Assembly: GCA_948472945.1 (NCBI GenBank)
Contig: CAOKVX010000003.1
Span: forward strand, 62,001 to 126,000
DNA: 64,000 nt
Reading direction: 5' to 3'
DNA from: an uncultured Clostridia bacterium
GTDB lineage: Bacteria > Bacillota > Clostridia > Lachnospirales > Lachnospiraceae
The position numbers and the translations under genes are program-made. Shown here one piece after another: positions 54,015-63,018 of the stretch; the first letter of the stretch is position 1; each line of letters begins with the position of its first letter. The notes under the pieces were generated by a model. It did not search any database, was not told the DNA's origin, and saw nothing but the letters and a program-made list of their open reading frames with translations.

Positions 54015-54301
54015 TAAGCGATAAAATTAATGAGAGCTCGCCTTGGCATGAGCTTACCGAGGGTAATAAAATATATGAGGCCGCAACGTCGCGTCAGTTT
54101 AAGACCGGCGAATGGAGAACTCAGGAGCCGGTACACGACTCTGAAAAATGCAAAGAGTGTTATCTCTGCGTACCGGTATGTCCGGATATGAGCATACTTG
54201 TTGAAGAAGACGGAAAAGTAGCGTTTGACATGGACCACTGCAAAGGTTGCGGAATATGTGCGAAAGTTTGTCCGTTTGACGCTATAAGAATGGAGGCTTA
54301 G
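54011..54301 (+). CDS. 2-oxoacid:ferredoxin oxidoreductase, delta (ferredoxin) subunit
   Basis: 96 residues with two 4Fe-4S motifs, CKECYLCVPVCPD and CKGCGICAKVCPFDAI, which pass electrons from the catalytic beta subunit to ferredoxin. It overlaps the gamma gene by four bases (ATGA). The alpha gene starts after two bases. Confidence 0.93.
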   Translation: MISDKINESSPWHELTEGNKIYEAATSRQFKTGEWRTQEPVHDSEKCKECYLCVPVCPDMSILVEEDGKVAFDMDHCKGCGICAKVCPFDAIRMEA

Positions 54302-54303
54302 AA

Positions 54304-55488
54304 ATGTCTATAAGAGAAAGATTATCAGGAAACGAAGCGGTTGCTTACGCGATAAAACAGATTAATCCGGATGTCATGCCGGCATTCCCGATTACGCCGT
54401 CAACTGAGATTCCTCAGTATGTGGCGTCGTACATAGCAAATGGGGAGATAGACACGGAATTTATTCACGTTGAGAGTGAGCACAGCTCAATGAGTGCAGC
54501 AATCGGAGCGTCCGCAGCGGGCGCCAGAGCGCTTACGGCCACCTCATCGTGCGGTCTTGCACTGATGTGGGAAGAACTTTATGTGGCTGCTTCAAACAGG
54601 CTGCCGGTTGTACTCGCACTTGTAAACAGGGCGCTTTCAGGACCTATTAATATAAATGCGGACCATTCAGACAGTATGGGCGCAAGAGACAGCGGATGGA
54701 TTCAAATATATGCTGAATCTAATCAGGAGGCATATGATAACTTTGTACAGTCATTCAGGATAGCAGAGCATAAAGACGTCAAACTGCCTGTTATGATATG
54801 TCAGGATGGGTTTATTACAAGTCACGGAGTTGAAAATATTGAACTTGTCGAAGACGACCTTGTAAAAGGATTTGTCGGTGAGTACGAACCGGAGCATTAT
54901 CTTCTCAAGTCAGACGAGGCAATGGCGGTAGGACCTTACGCTGTATCTAATTACTATATGGAGTCAAAGAAAGCTCAGACTGAAGCTCTTCGCAATGCAA
55001 AGAAAGTAATACTTGAGATAGCGGAGGAATACGAGAAAATATCCGGAAGAAAATACGGATTTTTCGAGGAATACAAACTTGACGACGCCGATTATGCGAT
55101 AGTAATAATAGGGTCGGCGGCCGGCACATGCAAGGCGGCGGTAGACCATATACGCGTAAAGACCGGTAAAAAAGTAGGGATTCTTAAAATAAGGGTGTTC
55201 CGTCCGTTTCCTGAGGAGGAGATTGCACAGGCGCTGAAGAATGTCAAATCGGTTGCAATATTAGACAGGTCTGAGATGTTTGCAGGAACCGGCGGACCGC
55301 TCGGAGCGGAAGTTACGGCTGCGCTCTACCGTGCAGGAATGTTCAAGGAGGTTGTAAATTACATTTACGGTCTCGGAGGACGCGATATAACGGTGGGAGA
55401 TTTTGAGGACGTATATGACGAGCTTGAGCGGATGGCCAAGACGCATGAGGTAAGGGAGAATTTCAAATATATAGGACTTAGGGAGTGA
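54304..55488 (+). CDS. 2-oxoacid:ferredoxin oxidoreductase, alpha subunit
   Basis: 394 residues with the pyrimidine-domain and domain II/III arrangement. MPAFPITPSTEIPQYVASYI, EFIHVESEHSSMSAAIGASA and VNRALSGPININADHSD are PorA/VorB-type. It resembles pyruvate oxidoreductase alpha most, but 2-oxoisovalerate specificity cannot be excluded by eye. The tight order with the gamma, delta and beta genes supports one complex. Confidence 0.92.
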   Translation: MSIRERLSGNEAVAYAIKQINPDVMPAFPITPSTEIPQYVASYIANGEIDTEFIHVESEHSSMSAAIGASAAGARALTATSSCGLALMWEELYVAASNRLPVVLALVNRALSGPININADHSDSMGARDSGWIQIYAESNQEAYDNFVQSFRIAEHKDVKLPVMICQDGFITSHGVENIELVEDDLVKGFVGEYEPEHYLLKSDEAMAVGPYAVSNYYMESKKAQTEALRNAKKVILEIAEEYEKISGRKYGFFEEYKLDDADYAIVIIGSAAGTCKAAVDHIRVKTGKKVGILKIRVFRPFPEEEIAQALKNVKSVAILDRSEMFAGTGGPLGAEVTAALYRAGMFKEVVNYIYGLGGRDITVGDFEDVYDELERMAKTHEVRENFKYIGLRE

Positions 55489-55498
55489 GGTGGAAGCA

Positions 55499-56449
55499 AT
55501 GGAGAATAATAATAAACCGTATAATTTTAAGAAAGAAATGACGACAAAGAAAGACAGATTTGTTCCGGGACACAGGATGTGCGCCGGATGCGGCGGTGCG
55601 GTTGCGGTACGCTCAGTGCTTCGCTCACTGCATGAGGAAGATAAAGCTGTAATAGGCAATGCTACGGGCTGTCTTGAAGTTTCATCATACATGTATCCTT
55701 ACTCGTCATACGAGGACAGTTATATTCATAATGCGTTTGAAAATGCGGGCGCTACGATGTCTGGCGTTGAAACGGCATATAATGTGCTTAGGAAAAAAGG
55801 AAAAATTGACGACACATATAAGTTTATAACATTTGGCGGGGATGGAGGAACATATGACATCGGATTCCAGTCGCTCTCCGGGGCTATGGAAAGAGGACAT
55901 GACTTTGTATATGTATGTTATGACAACGGCGCATATATGAATACGGGAACACAGCGTTCGTCGGCAACCCCGAAATTTGCGGACACGACAACGACGCCCG
56001 CCGGAAAAGTTTCATCCGGAAAGGTGCAGGTCAGAAAAGACCTTGCGGCAATTATGGCCTCGCACGGAATACCTTATGTCGGACAGACGACTTTCCTTGG
56101 AAACTTCAAGGACATATATACAAAATCAGAAAAGGCAATATATACGCCGGGAGCGGCATTTCTCAATGTATTATCGCCGTGCCCGAGGGGATGGGGATAT
56201 GAGACTTCGGACATGATGGAGATGTGCCGGCTTGCTGTGGAGACATGCTACTGGCCGTTGTTTGAGGTTGTTGAAGGAACATGGACATTGTCATATGAGC
56301 CGAAAAACAAACTTCCGATTGAAGATTTCCTGAGGCCGCAGAGGAGGTTCAAGCATCTTTTCAAACCTGAAAACGAATATCTTCTCAACGAATTCCAGAA
56401 GATGGTTGACAAGCAGTGGAATAATCTACTTGTAAAATGTAACTTATAA
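55499..56449 (+). CDS. 2-oxoacid:ferredoxin oxidoreductase, beta subunit
   Basis: 316 residues, the thiamine-diphosphate-binding subunit. HRMCAGCGGAVAVRSVLRSL and ATGCLEV carry cluster cysteines; FGGDGGTYDIGFQSLSGAME then NGAYMNTGTQRSSATPKFA form the TPP GDG...N motif. ATG 55499 has GAGG 8 bases upstream. Last gene of the operon; a hairpin follows. Confidence 0.93.
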   Translation: MENNNKPYNFKKEMTTKKDRFVPGHRMCAGCGGAVAVRSVLRSLHEEDKAVIGNATGCLEVSSYMYPYSSYEDSYIHNAFENAGATMSGVETAYNVLRKKGKIDDTYKFITFGGDGGTYDIGFQSLSGAMERGHDFVYVCYDNGAYMNTGTQRSSATPKFADTTTTPAGKVSSGKVQVRKDLAAIMASHGIPYVGQTTFLGNFKDIYTKSEKAIYTPGAAFLNVLSPCPRGWGYETSDMMEMCRLAVETCYWPLFEVVEGTWTLSYEPKNKLPIEDFLRPQRRFKHLFKPENEYLLNEFQKMVDKQWNNLLVKCNL

Positions 56450-56471
56450 GTGTATTATATTAATATTGACC

Positions 56472-56495
56472 GGGGTCAAAATATTTTTTGACCCC
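56472..56495 (+). terminator. Hairpin between the oxidoreductase operon and citrate synthase
   Basis: GGGGTCAAA/TTTGACCCC around a short T-rich loop. There is no T tract afterwards. A related GGGGTCAAAAAG hairpin follows the topoisomerase genes near 62900. Confidence 0.5.
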
Positions 56496-56528
56496 AAAAT
56501 TATAATATGACATGGGGGAGGATTTGCT

Positions 56529-57929
56529 ATGGTAAAGAAGACAAAGATAGATTTCGATACAAATGACTTGTTTGATAAGCTTGTGAAATACTGTATGGTA
56601 TCAGGTGCAATTAATCTTGATTTGTATGCTGAATATGACGTAAAGAGAGGGCTTAGGGATTCAAACGGAAAAGGTGTTCTTACCGGATTGACTGAGATAT
56701 CCGACGTTCTTTCATACAAGCTTGTCGGAGGCAGAAAAATTCCCTGTGAAGGCGAGTTATATTACCAGGGATATGATATTAGGGATATAATTAACGGTTT
56801 TGACAACAGGAAATATGGATTTGAGGAGACGACATACCTACTGCTTTTTGGAGAGCTGCCTACGGACAAACAGCTTAAAACTTTTAAGGGTATACTTGGA
56901 GAGATGCAGGAGCTCTCTGCGAAATTTATAAGGGATGTAATTATGAAAGCGCCGAGCGCAAACATAATGAATGCAATGCAAAAGAGCGTTCTTACGCTTT
57001 ACTCATATGACGCTAATCCGGACAATATATCTGTTGAGAACGTGCTTAGGCAGTCGCTTGAGCTCATTAGTAAGATGTCTCTTATAGCCGTATATGCGTA
57101 TCACTCATATAAACATTTTGACGAAGGCGAGACCCTTGTAATACGTAATCCTGACAAAAACTGTTCCATTGCTGAAAATATTCTCAGGATGTTGAGGATG
57201 GATGGAAAATATACGCCGCTTGAGGCAAAGGTACTCGACATATCTCTTGTACTGCATGCGGAACATGGCGGCGGTAACAATTCTACATTTACGACGCACG
57301 TTGTCAGTTCAAGCGGAACTGATACATACTCTGCAATTGCAGCGTCAATCGGTTCGCTTAAAGGTCCTAGGCATGGAGGAGCGAACATGAAAGTTCAGCA
57401 GATGTTTGCAGACATTAAGTCGCACATTGACGACTGGACGGACGAGGACAAGATAAGGGAATATCTTGTCAAGATACTTAACAGGGAAGCGTTTGACAAG
57501 GCGGGACTTATATACGGAATGGGTCATGCTGTATATACGCTGTCAGACCCACGTGAGCTTGTAATTAAGGAGTGTGCAAGGCAGCTTTCGGAGGAAAAAG
57601 GTATGCTCGACGAATTTCATTTATATGAGACGGTTGAGCGCATTGCCGCAGAGGAAGTCATGAAAGCAAGGCAGCTTTTCAAGCCTGTATGCGCCAACGT
57701 AGATTTCTACAGCGGATATCTGTATTCAATGCTTGAAATTCCTGAGGAGTTATATACGCCGATATTTGCAATATCGCGTATATCCGGATGGAGCGCGCAC
57801 CGAATAGAGGAGCTTGTGAATAAGGGTAAGATTATCAGACCGGCATACAAGTTTGTTGGAGTCCACAAGGATTATGTTGGAATGGATAAAAGAGAGGAAC
57901 CTGAGTTTAAAAAAGCTGAGGAAAATTAA
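56529..57929 (+). CDS. gltA: Citrate synthase
   Basis: 466 residues. Condenses acetyl-CoA and oxaloacetate. Catalytic blocks: LHAEHGGGNNSTFTTHVVSS (His), GPRHGGANMKVQ (His) and the Asp region VCANVDFYSGYLYSML. The N-terminal ~60 residues precede YYQGYDIRDI, the start of the common core. GGGGGAGG is upstream of ATG 56529. It follows the oxidoreductase that can supply acetyl-CoA, fitting glutamate synthesis via a partial oxidative TCA branch (inference). Confidence 0.93.
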   Translation: MVKKTKIDFDTNDLFDKLVKYCMVSGAINLDLYAEYDVKRGLRDSNGKGVLTGLTEISDVLSYKLVGGRKIPCEGELYYQGYDIRDIINGFDNRKYGFEETTYLLLFGELPTDKQLKTFKGILGEMQELSAKFIRDVIMKAPSANIMNAMQKSVLTLYSYDANPDNISVENVLRQSLELISKMSLIAVYAYHSYKHFDEGETLVIRNPDKNCSIAENILRMLRMDGKYTPLEAKVLDISLVLHAEHGGGNNSTFTTHVVSSSGTDTYSAIAASIGSLKGPRHGGANMKVQQMFADIKSHIDDWTDEDKIREYLVKILNREAFDKAGLIYGMGHAVYTLSDPRELVIKECARQLSEEKGMLDEFHLYETVERIAAEEVMKARQLFKPVCANVDFYSGYLYSMLEIPEELYTPIFAISRISGWSAHRIEELVNKGKIIRPAYKFVGVHKDYVGMDKREEPEFKKAEEN

Positions 57930-57963
57930 TACTTACAGATTACAATTAAAATATAGAGTGATT

Positions 57964-57997
57964 AAGGCAGACCTTTGTGGAATAGGGTCTGCCTTTT
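57964..57997 (+). terminator. Terminator after citrate synthase
   Basis: AAGGCAGACC/GGTCTGCCTT with a 12-base loop and T run. Confidence 0.85.
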
Positions 57998-58130
57998 GGC
58001 TTAAATGCCCAGTCGTCTGCAGATGTCTGAAAAGTTGATATACAAGTCATCATAAATATTGACTTTAATGGCTGATTCAAAGGAAAGTTGAATTGAAATT
58101 TTGTTTATTGTACGCAGTTACATGTGTTGT

Positions 58131-58152
58131 AGTAAATTGTAAACAATTTACT
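58131..58152. promoter_or_regulatory. Operator-like palindrome
   Basis: AGTAAATTGT-AA-ACAATTTACT, perfect 10-bp arms. It lies in the ~550-base gap before the topoisomerase genes, about 190 bases upstream of their promoter. It could be a protein-binding site. Confidence 0.4.
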
Positions 58153-58301
58153 GTCAATATAGTATTTAATCATTGTGCGATAGCTTGATTTCTGATTTAA
58201 TATTTCTATTATAGCATATTGTGTGGGAAAGTATAAAATTATTTGCGCATTTGTTTATGAGAATAAAATTTTGCAAAAAAGAAAAACATGCTGTATAATA
58301 C

Positions 58302-58331
58302 TTCAGTCTGTGTAATTATACACAGACTGAA
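58302..58331. terminator. Perfect 13-bp hairpin upstream of the topoisomerase promoter
   Basis: TTCAGTCTGTGTA/TACACAGACTGAA with ATTA loop, AT-rich on both sides. It probably insulates the next promoter. Confidence 0.5.
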
Positions 58332-58344
58332 ATATTTGTAAAAG

Positions 58345-58373
58345 TTGACAAACATATGTTTGTGTGATATAAG
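58345..58373 (+). promoter_or_regulatory. Promoter of the type IIA topoisomerase genes
   Basis: TTGACA, 17-base spacer, TATAAG. The leader that follows contains a stem ATACCCGC/GCGGGTAT (about 58410-58453) before GGGAGG. Confidence 0.7.
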
Positions 58374-58476
58374 ATAAATTAAATGTTTTAGCTCGCAGTA
58401 TTTGAACGATACCCGCATTGACGCGGCTGTATAACTGATTGTCTGCGGGTATTTAAGGTTCGTTCGGGAGGTTAAT

Positions 58477-60411
58477 ATGGAAAGCTATACAGGTAGTCAG
58501 ATTGTTATTTTGGAGGGACTTGAGGCCGTTAGGAAGCGTCCGGGAATGTATATAGGAAGTACCGGGACGAGAGGGCTTCATCATCTCATATGGGAGATTC
58601 TCGACAACGGAATAGACGAACATCTGGCGGGGTTTTGCGATGAGATAATTATTACGCTTGGAAAAGACGGCTCTGTTACCGTACATGATAACGGGCGCGG
58701 CGTTCCGGTAGATATACATCCGACAAAAAAAATACCTACGGTCAGGGTTGTGTACACAATGCTTCATGCCGGGGGAAAGTTTGGCAGTTCCGTGTACAAA
58801 GTGTCGGGAGGGCTGCACGGCGTTGGCGCGTCAGTGGTTAATGCGCTTTCCACCAAAATGATTGTCGAAGTAAGGCGCGGCGGACTTGTTTTCAGGGATG
58901 AGTATGAGGATGGCGGGCATCCCGTAACCATGCTTGAGAAAGGCATGATACCGGCAGTCGGAAAATGTAACAAATCAGATACGGGAACGAAGGTTACGTT
59001 TTATCCCGATGCCGAGATTTTTGACACGGTTGATTTTAAGAGCGAGACCATACGCAGGAAGCTCCGCGAGATAGCTTACCTGAATAAGGGATTGAAGCTT
59101 ATTTTTAAGGATGAGAAGCATGGGGAGACCCATATTTACTATGAAGAGGATGGGATTAAGAGTTATATAACGCACATTATTAAAAACATGAAAGAGGCGT
59201 CGCCAGATATATTCGTACTGCATGACGAGCCTGTTTATATAGAAGGGAAAAGCGGCGATATTGAGGTGGAGATTGCGCTTCAGTATACCACCAATTACAG
59301 TGAGCAGATTAACTCATACTGCAACAGAATTAATACGTCCGAGGGAGGAACTCTTGTAACAGGTTTTAAGACTGCGCTTACTAGGGTTATGAACCAGTAC
59401 GCAAAAGAACTGGGTATGGTAAAGGATAAGGAGAAGCTTGACGGAAGAGATTACCGAGGCGGCCTTGTCTCTATTATATCAATAAAGCATCCGGACCCGC
59501 AGTTTGAGGGTCAGACGAAAACAAAGCTTGGTAACTCGGACGCACAGATGGCTGTCGACGAGGTTTTCAGCAGGGAGATACAGTTATATTTCGATAAAAA
59601 TATAGAGGTATTGAAGAAAATTCTTGACAATTCCATACGCGCCTACAATGCCAGAAAGGCGGGCGATAAGGCACGCAATGCGGTGCTTAAGCAGCTTAAC
59701 GACTTTGATGTGAGAGGTAAGCTCGCGTCGTGTTCGTCAAAAAAAGCTGGAGAATGTGAGATATATATTGTAGAGGGAGACTCAGCGGGCGGCACCGTAA
59801 AGACTGCGAGAAACAGGAAGACTCAGGCCGTTCTTCCGCTCAGGGGCAAGATTCTCAATGTAGAGAAAGCGACGCTTGAGAAGATTCTCGTGAACGCTGA
59901 GATAAAGACGATGATTGCGGCGTTTGGCTGCGGCATAGGGGATGATTTTGATATAAGCAAGCTTAAATATGACAAAATTATAATTCTTACCGATGCCGAT
60001 GTGGACGGTGAACACATCAGCACGCTGCTTCTGACGTTTTTCTATAGATTCATGCCGGACCTTCTTACTGAGGGTAAGGTATACATGGGATTGCCGCCTC
60101 TTTACAAAGTGGATTACAATGAGGGGAAAAAGAAAGCGTCCCGTTATCTGTTTAACGACCATGAACTTGAAAAGTTCAGGAAAACGGGGAAAAAGATTAT
60201 CGGACTACAGAGATATAAGGGGCTCGGTGAGATGGATGCGGCGCAGTTAAAAGAGACAACGCTAGACCCGGCGTCGCGCACACTTGCAAGGGTATCGGTC
60301 AGCGATTCGATAGAGGCGGACCGTATTACAACATTGCTTATGAGCAGCAGCGTTCCGCCAAGAAGGGCTTTTATAATGGAAGAGGCGCAGTACGCAAACC
60401 TTGATATTTGA
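58477..60411 (+). CDS. Type IIA DNA topoisomerase B subunit (GyrB/ParE family)
   Basis: 644 residues, ATPase subunit. GHKL ATPase motifs EILDNGIDEHLAG, VHDNGRGVPVDIH, and GGLHGVGASVVNALS; TOPRIM motifs EGDSAGG, PLRGKILNVEKA and LTDADVDGEHI. GGGAGG is upstream of ATG 58477. It pairs with the A subunit downstream, which lacks a recognisable GyrA box, so the pair may be a topoisomerase IV rather than the main gyrase. Confidence 0.9.
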   Translation: MESYTGSQIVILEGLEAVRKRPGMYIGSTGTRGLHHLIWEILDNGIDEHLAGFCDEIIITLGKDGSVTVHDNGRGVPVDIHPTKKIPTVRVVYTMLHAGGKFGSSVYKVSGGLHGVGASVVNALSTKMIVEVRRGGLVFRDEYEDGGHPVTMLEKGMIPAVGKCNKSDTGTKVTFYPDAEIFDTVDFKSETIRRKLREIAYLNKGLKLIFKDEKHGETHIYYEEDGIKSYITHIIKNMKEASPDIFVLHDEPVYIEGKSGDIEVEIALQYTTNYSEQINSYCNRINTSEGGTLVTGFKTALTRVMNQYAKELGMVKDKEKLDGRDYRGGLVSIISIKHPDPQFEGQTKTKLGNSDAQMAVDEVFSREIQLYFDKNIEVLKKILDNSIRAYNARKAGDKARNAVLKQLNDFDVRGKLASCSSKKAGECEIYIVEGDSAGGTVKTARNRKTQAVLPLRGKILNVEKATLEKILVNAEIKTMIAAFGCGIGDDFDISKLKYDKIIILTDADVDGEHISTLLLTFFYRFMPDLLTEGKVYMGLPPLYKVDYNEGKKKASRYLFNDHELEKFRKTGKKIIGLQRYKGLGEMDAAQLKETTLDPASRTLARVSVSDSIEADRITTLLMSSSVPPRRAFIMEEAQYANLDI

Positions 60412-60471
60412 CAGTACAACTAATGGCAGTTACAAGAAAATATAAATAAATATTTGAGCGGAAGAAAATCG

Positions 60472-60488
60472 TTGGCGACGTTGAGCTA
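60472..60488. repeat. Dispersed repeat fragment, copy C
   Basis: TTGGCGACGTTGAGCTA differs by one base from the inverted half-copy at 45990-46006. Downstream bases (CATGTAGAAGTA) also resemble those after copy B (CATGTAAAAGTA). Confidence 0.55.
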
Positions 60489-60565
60489 ACTTCACATGTA
60501 GAAGTACTAAGATAGAGAAATTAAAAAGATGGCGGTTTGAGCATTATTTGGAGGGAAAAGAAGAG

Positions 60566-62839
60566 ATGGCAGGTAAAAAGAAAGAAGAAAATGTTACAGC
60601 TGAGAATATAATTTCGATGGATTTTGCCGAGGAGATGAAAACATCATTCAGGGATTACGCCATGAGCGTAATAATATCGCGGGCTCTGCCGGATGTAAGG
60701 GACGGTTTGAAGCCTGTTCAGAGGCGTATCCTGTACGCCATGAAAGAGCTTGGACTGGCGCCGGACAAGCCGCACAGAAAAAGTGCGAGAATTGTCGGCG
60801 ATACGATGGGTAAATACCATCCCCACGGCGACGGCTCAATCTATGACGCTCTGGTGCGTATGACTGAGGATTATTCACTGTCAGTGCCGCTTGTTGACGG
60901 ACACGGAAACTTCGGGTCAATTGACGGCGACAGCGCAGCGGCTATGCGATACACTGAAGCGAGGCTTTCTCAGGCGGCTATGACTATGCTGTCTCATCTT
61001 GAGAAAGGTCTTGTTGATTTTGTGCCTAACTTCGACGAGAGTGAGAAAGAACCGAGCGTTCTTCCGGCCATGCTGCCAAACCTTCTCATAAACGGAACTA
61101 CAGGAATTGCCGTGGGAATGGCCACCAATATTCCGCCTCACAATCCGGCGGAGGTAATAAGCGGCGTCATAGCATGTATTGACAGGCCGGGCATTACGCT
61201 TGAAAAGCTTATGGAGTATATACCGGGACCTGATTTCCCGACGGGAGGAACGATAATTAACAAAGAAGATATAAAGGAAATATATGCCTCCGGAGAGGGG
61301 AGACTCCGGGTGCGCGCAAAAACCGTAATTGAACAGGGTGAGAACGGCCGCACGAATATAATTGTCACGGAGATTCCTTATACGATAGCGGGAAACAAGA
61401 CTAAGCTTGTCGAGAGCCTCGCTCAGCTCACGAAAGACAAAGTATTTGATGAGATATACGATGTCAGGGATGAGTCGGGCGAGGATATAAGAATTGTCAT
61501 AGAAGTAAAAAAGGACCGGGATGCGGGGAACCTGCTGAACGGACTGTACAAAAAGACGCCTATGGAGGACACGTACGGCGTAAACATTCTTGCTGTGAAA
61601 GACAAGCAGCCAATACAGTTCGGACTGAAACCTATGATTGAAGAGTTCATAGAATTTCAAAAGGAGCTGTACACGAAAGAATATGAGCATTTGCTGGAAA
61701 AGGCGAATGCAAGGCTGGAGATAGTTAACGGTCTTATCAAGGCTACTGATGTAATAGATTTGATTATAGAGATACTGCGTGGCAGCCGTTCGTTGGCGCA
61801 GGCGAAAGGATGCTTAATTAACGGTGATACGACCGACATAAAGTTTAAGAGCAGCCTGTCGGAAAAACAGGCCTCACAGCTTGATTTTTCGGAGAGGCAG
61901 GCCGAAGCGATTCTTTCGATGCCGCTGTCAAAATTGATAGGGCTTGAGATTCTTAAACTGCACGAGGAGGGTGAAAGCCTCTCGTCAGATATAACGGATT
62001 ACATGAAAATTCTCGGGGATGAGAAAGAGCTGCTCAAAGTTATCAAGTCCCGTCTCAGAGGGTATATGAAAGAATTTAACTGTGAACGAAAAACAGAGCT
62101 TGCGACAGTGGAGAATAAGGTTTATGTAGAGAAAATTATAGTGGAGGAATTATACATTCTTATAGACAGGTTTGGATATACTAAATGTGTCGACGCGGCC
62201 GCATATAACAGGCTTACTGACGAGACGCTTTCGGAATTTTCCCATATTGTCTCAATGCAGAGCGACGATAAGCTGTGCGTGTTCACGGCTGAGGGAAATC
62301 TGCATCATGTGAAAGCATCCGCGATTCCAAGATGCAGGGCAAAAGACAAGGGAACGCTCATTCACACTCTCTGTAAGTTTAGCGACGAGGAAGTTGTCGC
62401 ATATATGTCATTTGAGGAAATGTTTGAGTCAATTCTTTTGTTTGTCACGAAAAAGGGGTATATAAAACTTGTATCAGGCGCTGAATTTGAGACAAATAGG
62501 ACTACAATAGTATCGACAAAGCTTGACGACGGGGACAGGCTTGTATGCGTAAAGAGAATGTCAGCTTCTGAATATTCGGAAAATGACGGTAAGGTATCTA
62601 TGATAACGGCTAAGGGACAGTCGCTTGGATTCATGTTGTCCGAAGTTAGTGAATTTAAAAAGACAAGCCGCGGCGTCAAGGGAATAACCCTTGAAAATGA
62701 TGACAGCGTGGCGTACTGTGCCTGCCTGCCTTTGGGACAGGAGACTGATACCTATAACGGAAAGACGGTGAATCTAAAGAAGATAAGGACGCGCAAAAGA
62801 GGGCAGAAACCGCAGAAAGCATCGGGAGTTATTGAATAG
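60566..62839 (+). CDS. Type IIA DNA topoisomerase A subunit (GyrA/ParC family)
   Basis: 757 residues from ATG 60566 (GGAGGG upstream). Breakage-reunion core: [51 protein letters not shown], and the catalytic Tyr in [11 protein letters not shown]. The C-terminal blades are degenerate and no QRRGGKG-type GyrA box is seen, favouring a ParC-like, non-supercoiling role. In the quinolone region the position of E. coli Ser83 is Gly ([10 protein letters not shown]). It is shorter than the ~820-870 of typical GyrA. Confidence 0.9.
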   Translation: MAGKKKEENVTAENIISMDFAEEMKTSFRDYAMSVIISRALPDVRDGLKPVQRRILYAMKELGLAPDKPHRKSARIVGDTMGKYHPHGDGSIYDALVRMTEDYSLSVPLVDGHGNFGSIDGDSAAAMRYTEARLSQAAMTMLSHLEKGLVDFVPNFDESEKEPSVLPAMLPNLLINGTTGIAVGMATNIPPHNPAEVISGVIACIDRPGITLEKLMEYIPGPDFPTGGTIINKEDIKEIYASGEGRLRVRAKTVIEQGENGRTNIIVTEIPYTIAGNKTKLVESLAQLTKDKVFDEIYDVRDESGEDIRIVIEVKKDRDAGNLLNGLYKKTPMEDTYGVNILAVKDKQPIQFGLKPMIEEFIEFQKELYTKEYEHLLEKANARLEIVNGLIKATDVIDLIIEILRGSRSLAQAKGCLINGDTTDIKFKSSLSEKQASQLDFSERQAEAILSMPLSKLIGLEILKLHEEGESLSSDITDYMKILGDEKELLKVIKSRLRGYMKEFNCERKTELATVENKVYVEKIIVEELYILIDRFGYTKCVDAAAYNRLTDETLSEFSHIVSMQSDDKLCVFTAEGNLHHVKASAIPRCRAKDKGTLIHTLCKFSDEEVVAYMSFEEMFESILLFVTKKGYIKLVSGAEFETNRTTIVSTKLDDGDRLVCVKRMSASEYSENDGKVSMITAKGQSLGFMLSEVSEFKKTSRGVKGITLENDDSVAYCACLPLGQETDTYNGKTVNLKKIRTRKRGQKPQKASGVIE

Positions 62840-62938
62840 TCAGCATTTAATCACTATAATTCATGGAATGTATGTGGGGTATAATATATACTGATGTTGG
62901 GGTCAAAAAGTTTTGTCCCTAACTATTGCGGCGGAACC

Positions 62939-62965
62939 GAGCATTCAGGATTTGCATGAATGCTC
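62939..62965 (+). other. Hairpin between topoisomerase and beta-galactosidase genes
   Basis: GAGCATTCA/TGAATGCTC with a 9-base loop. Just upstream, GGGGTCAAAAAG near 62899 can pair with TTTTGTCCCT as a weak terminator. Confidence 0.45.
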
Positions 62966-63018
62966 GTATTACATATAGCAAAAAAGCACGGGTTAAAAAG
63001 ATTGGAGGTATTTATTTA

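Noticed and set aside
60917-61690. 257-codon minus-strand open frame
   Set aside because: Antisense to the conserved core of the topoisomerase A subunit; no protein features.
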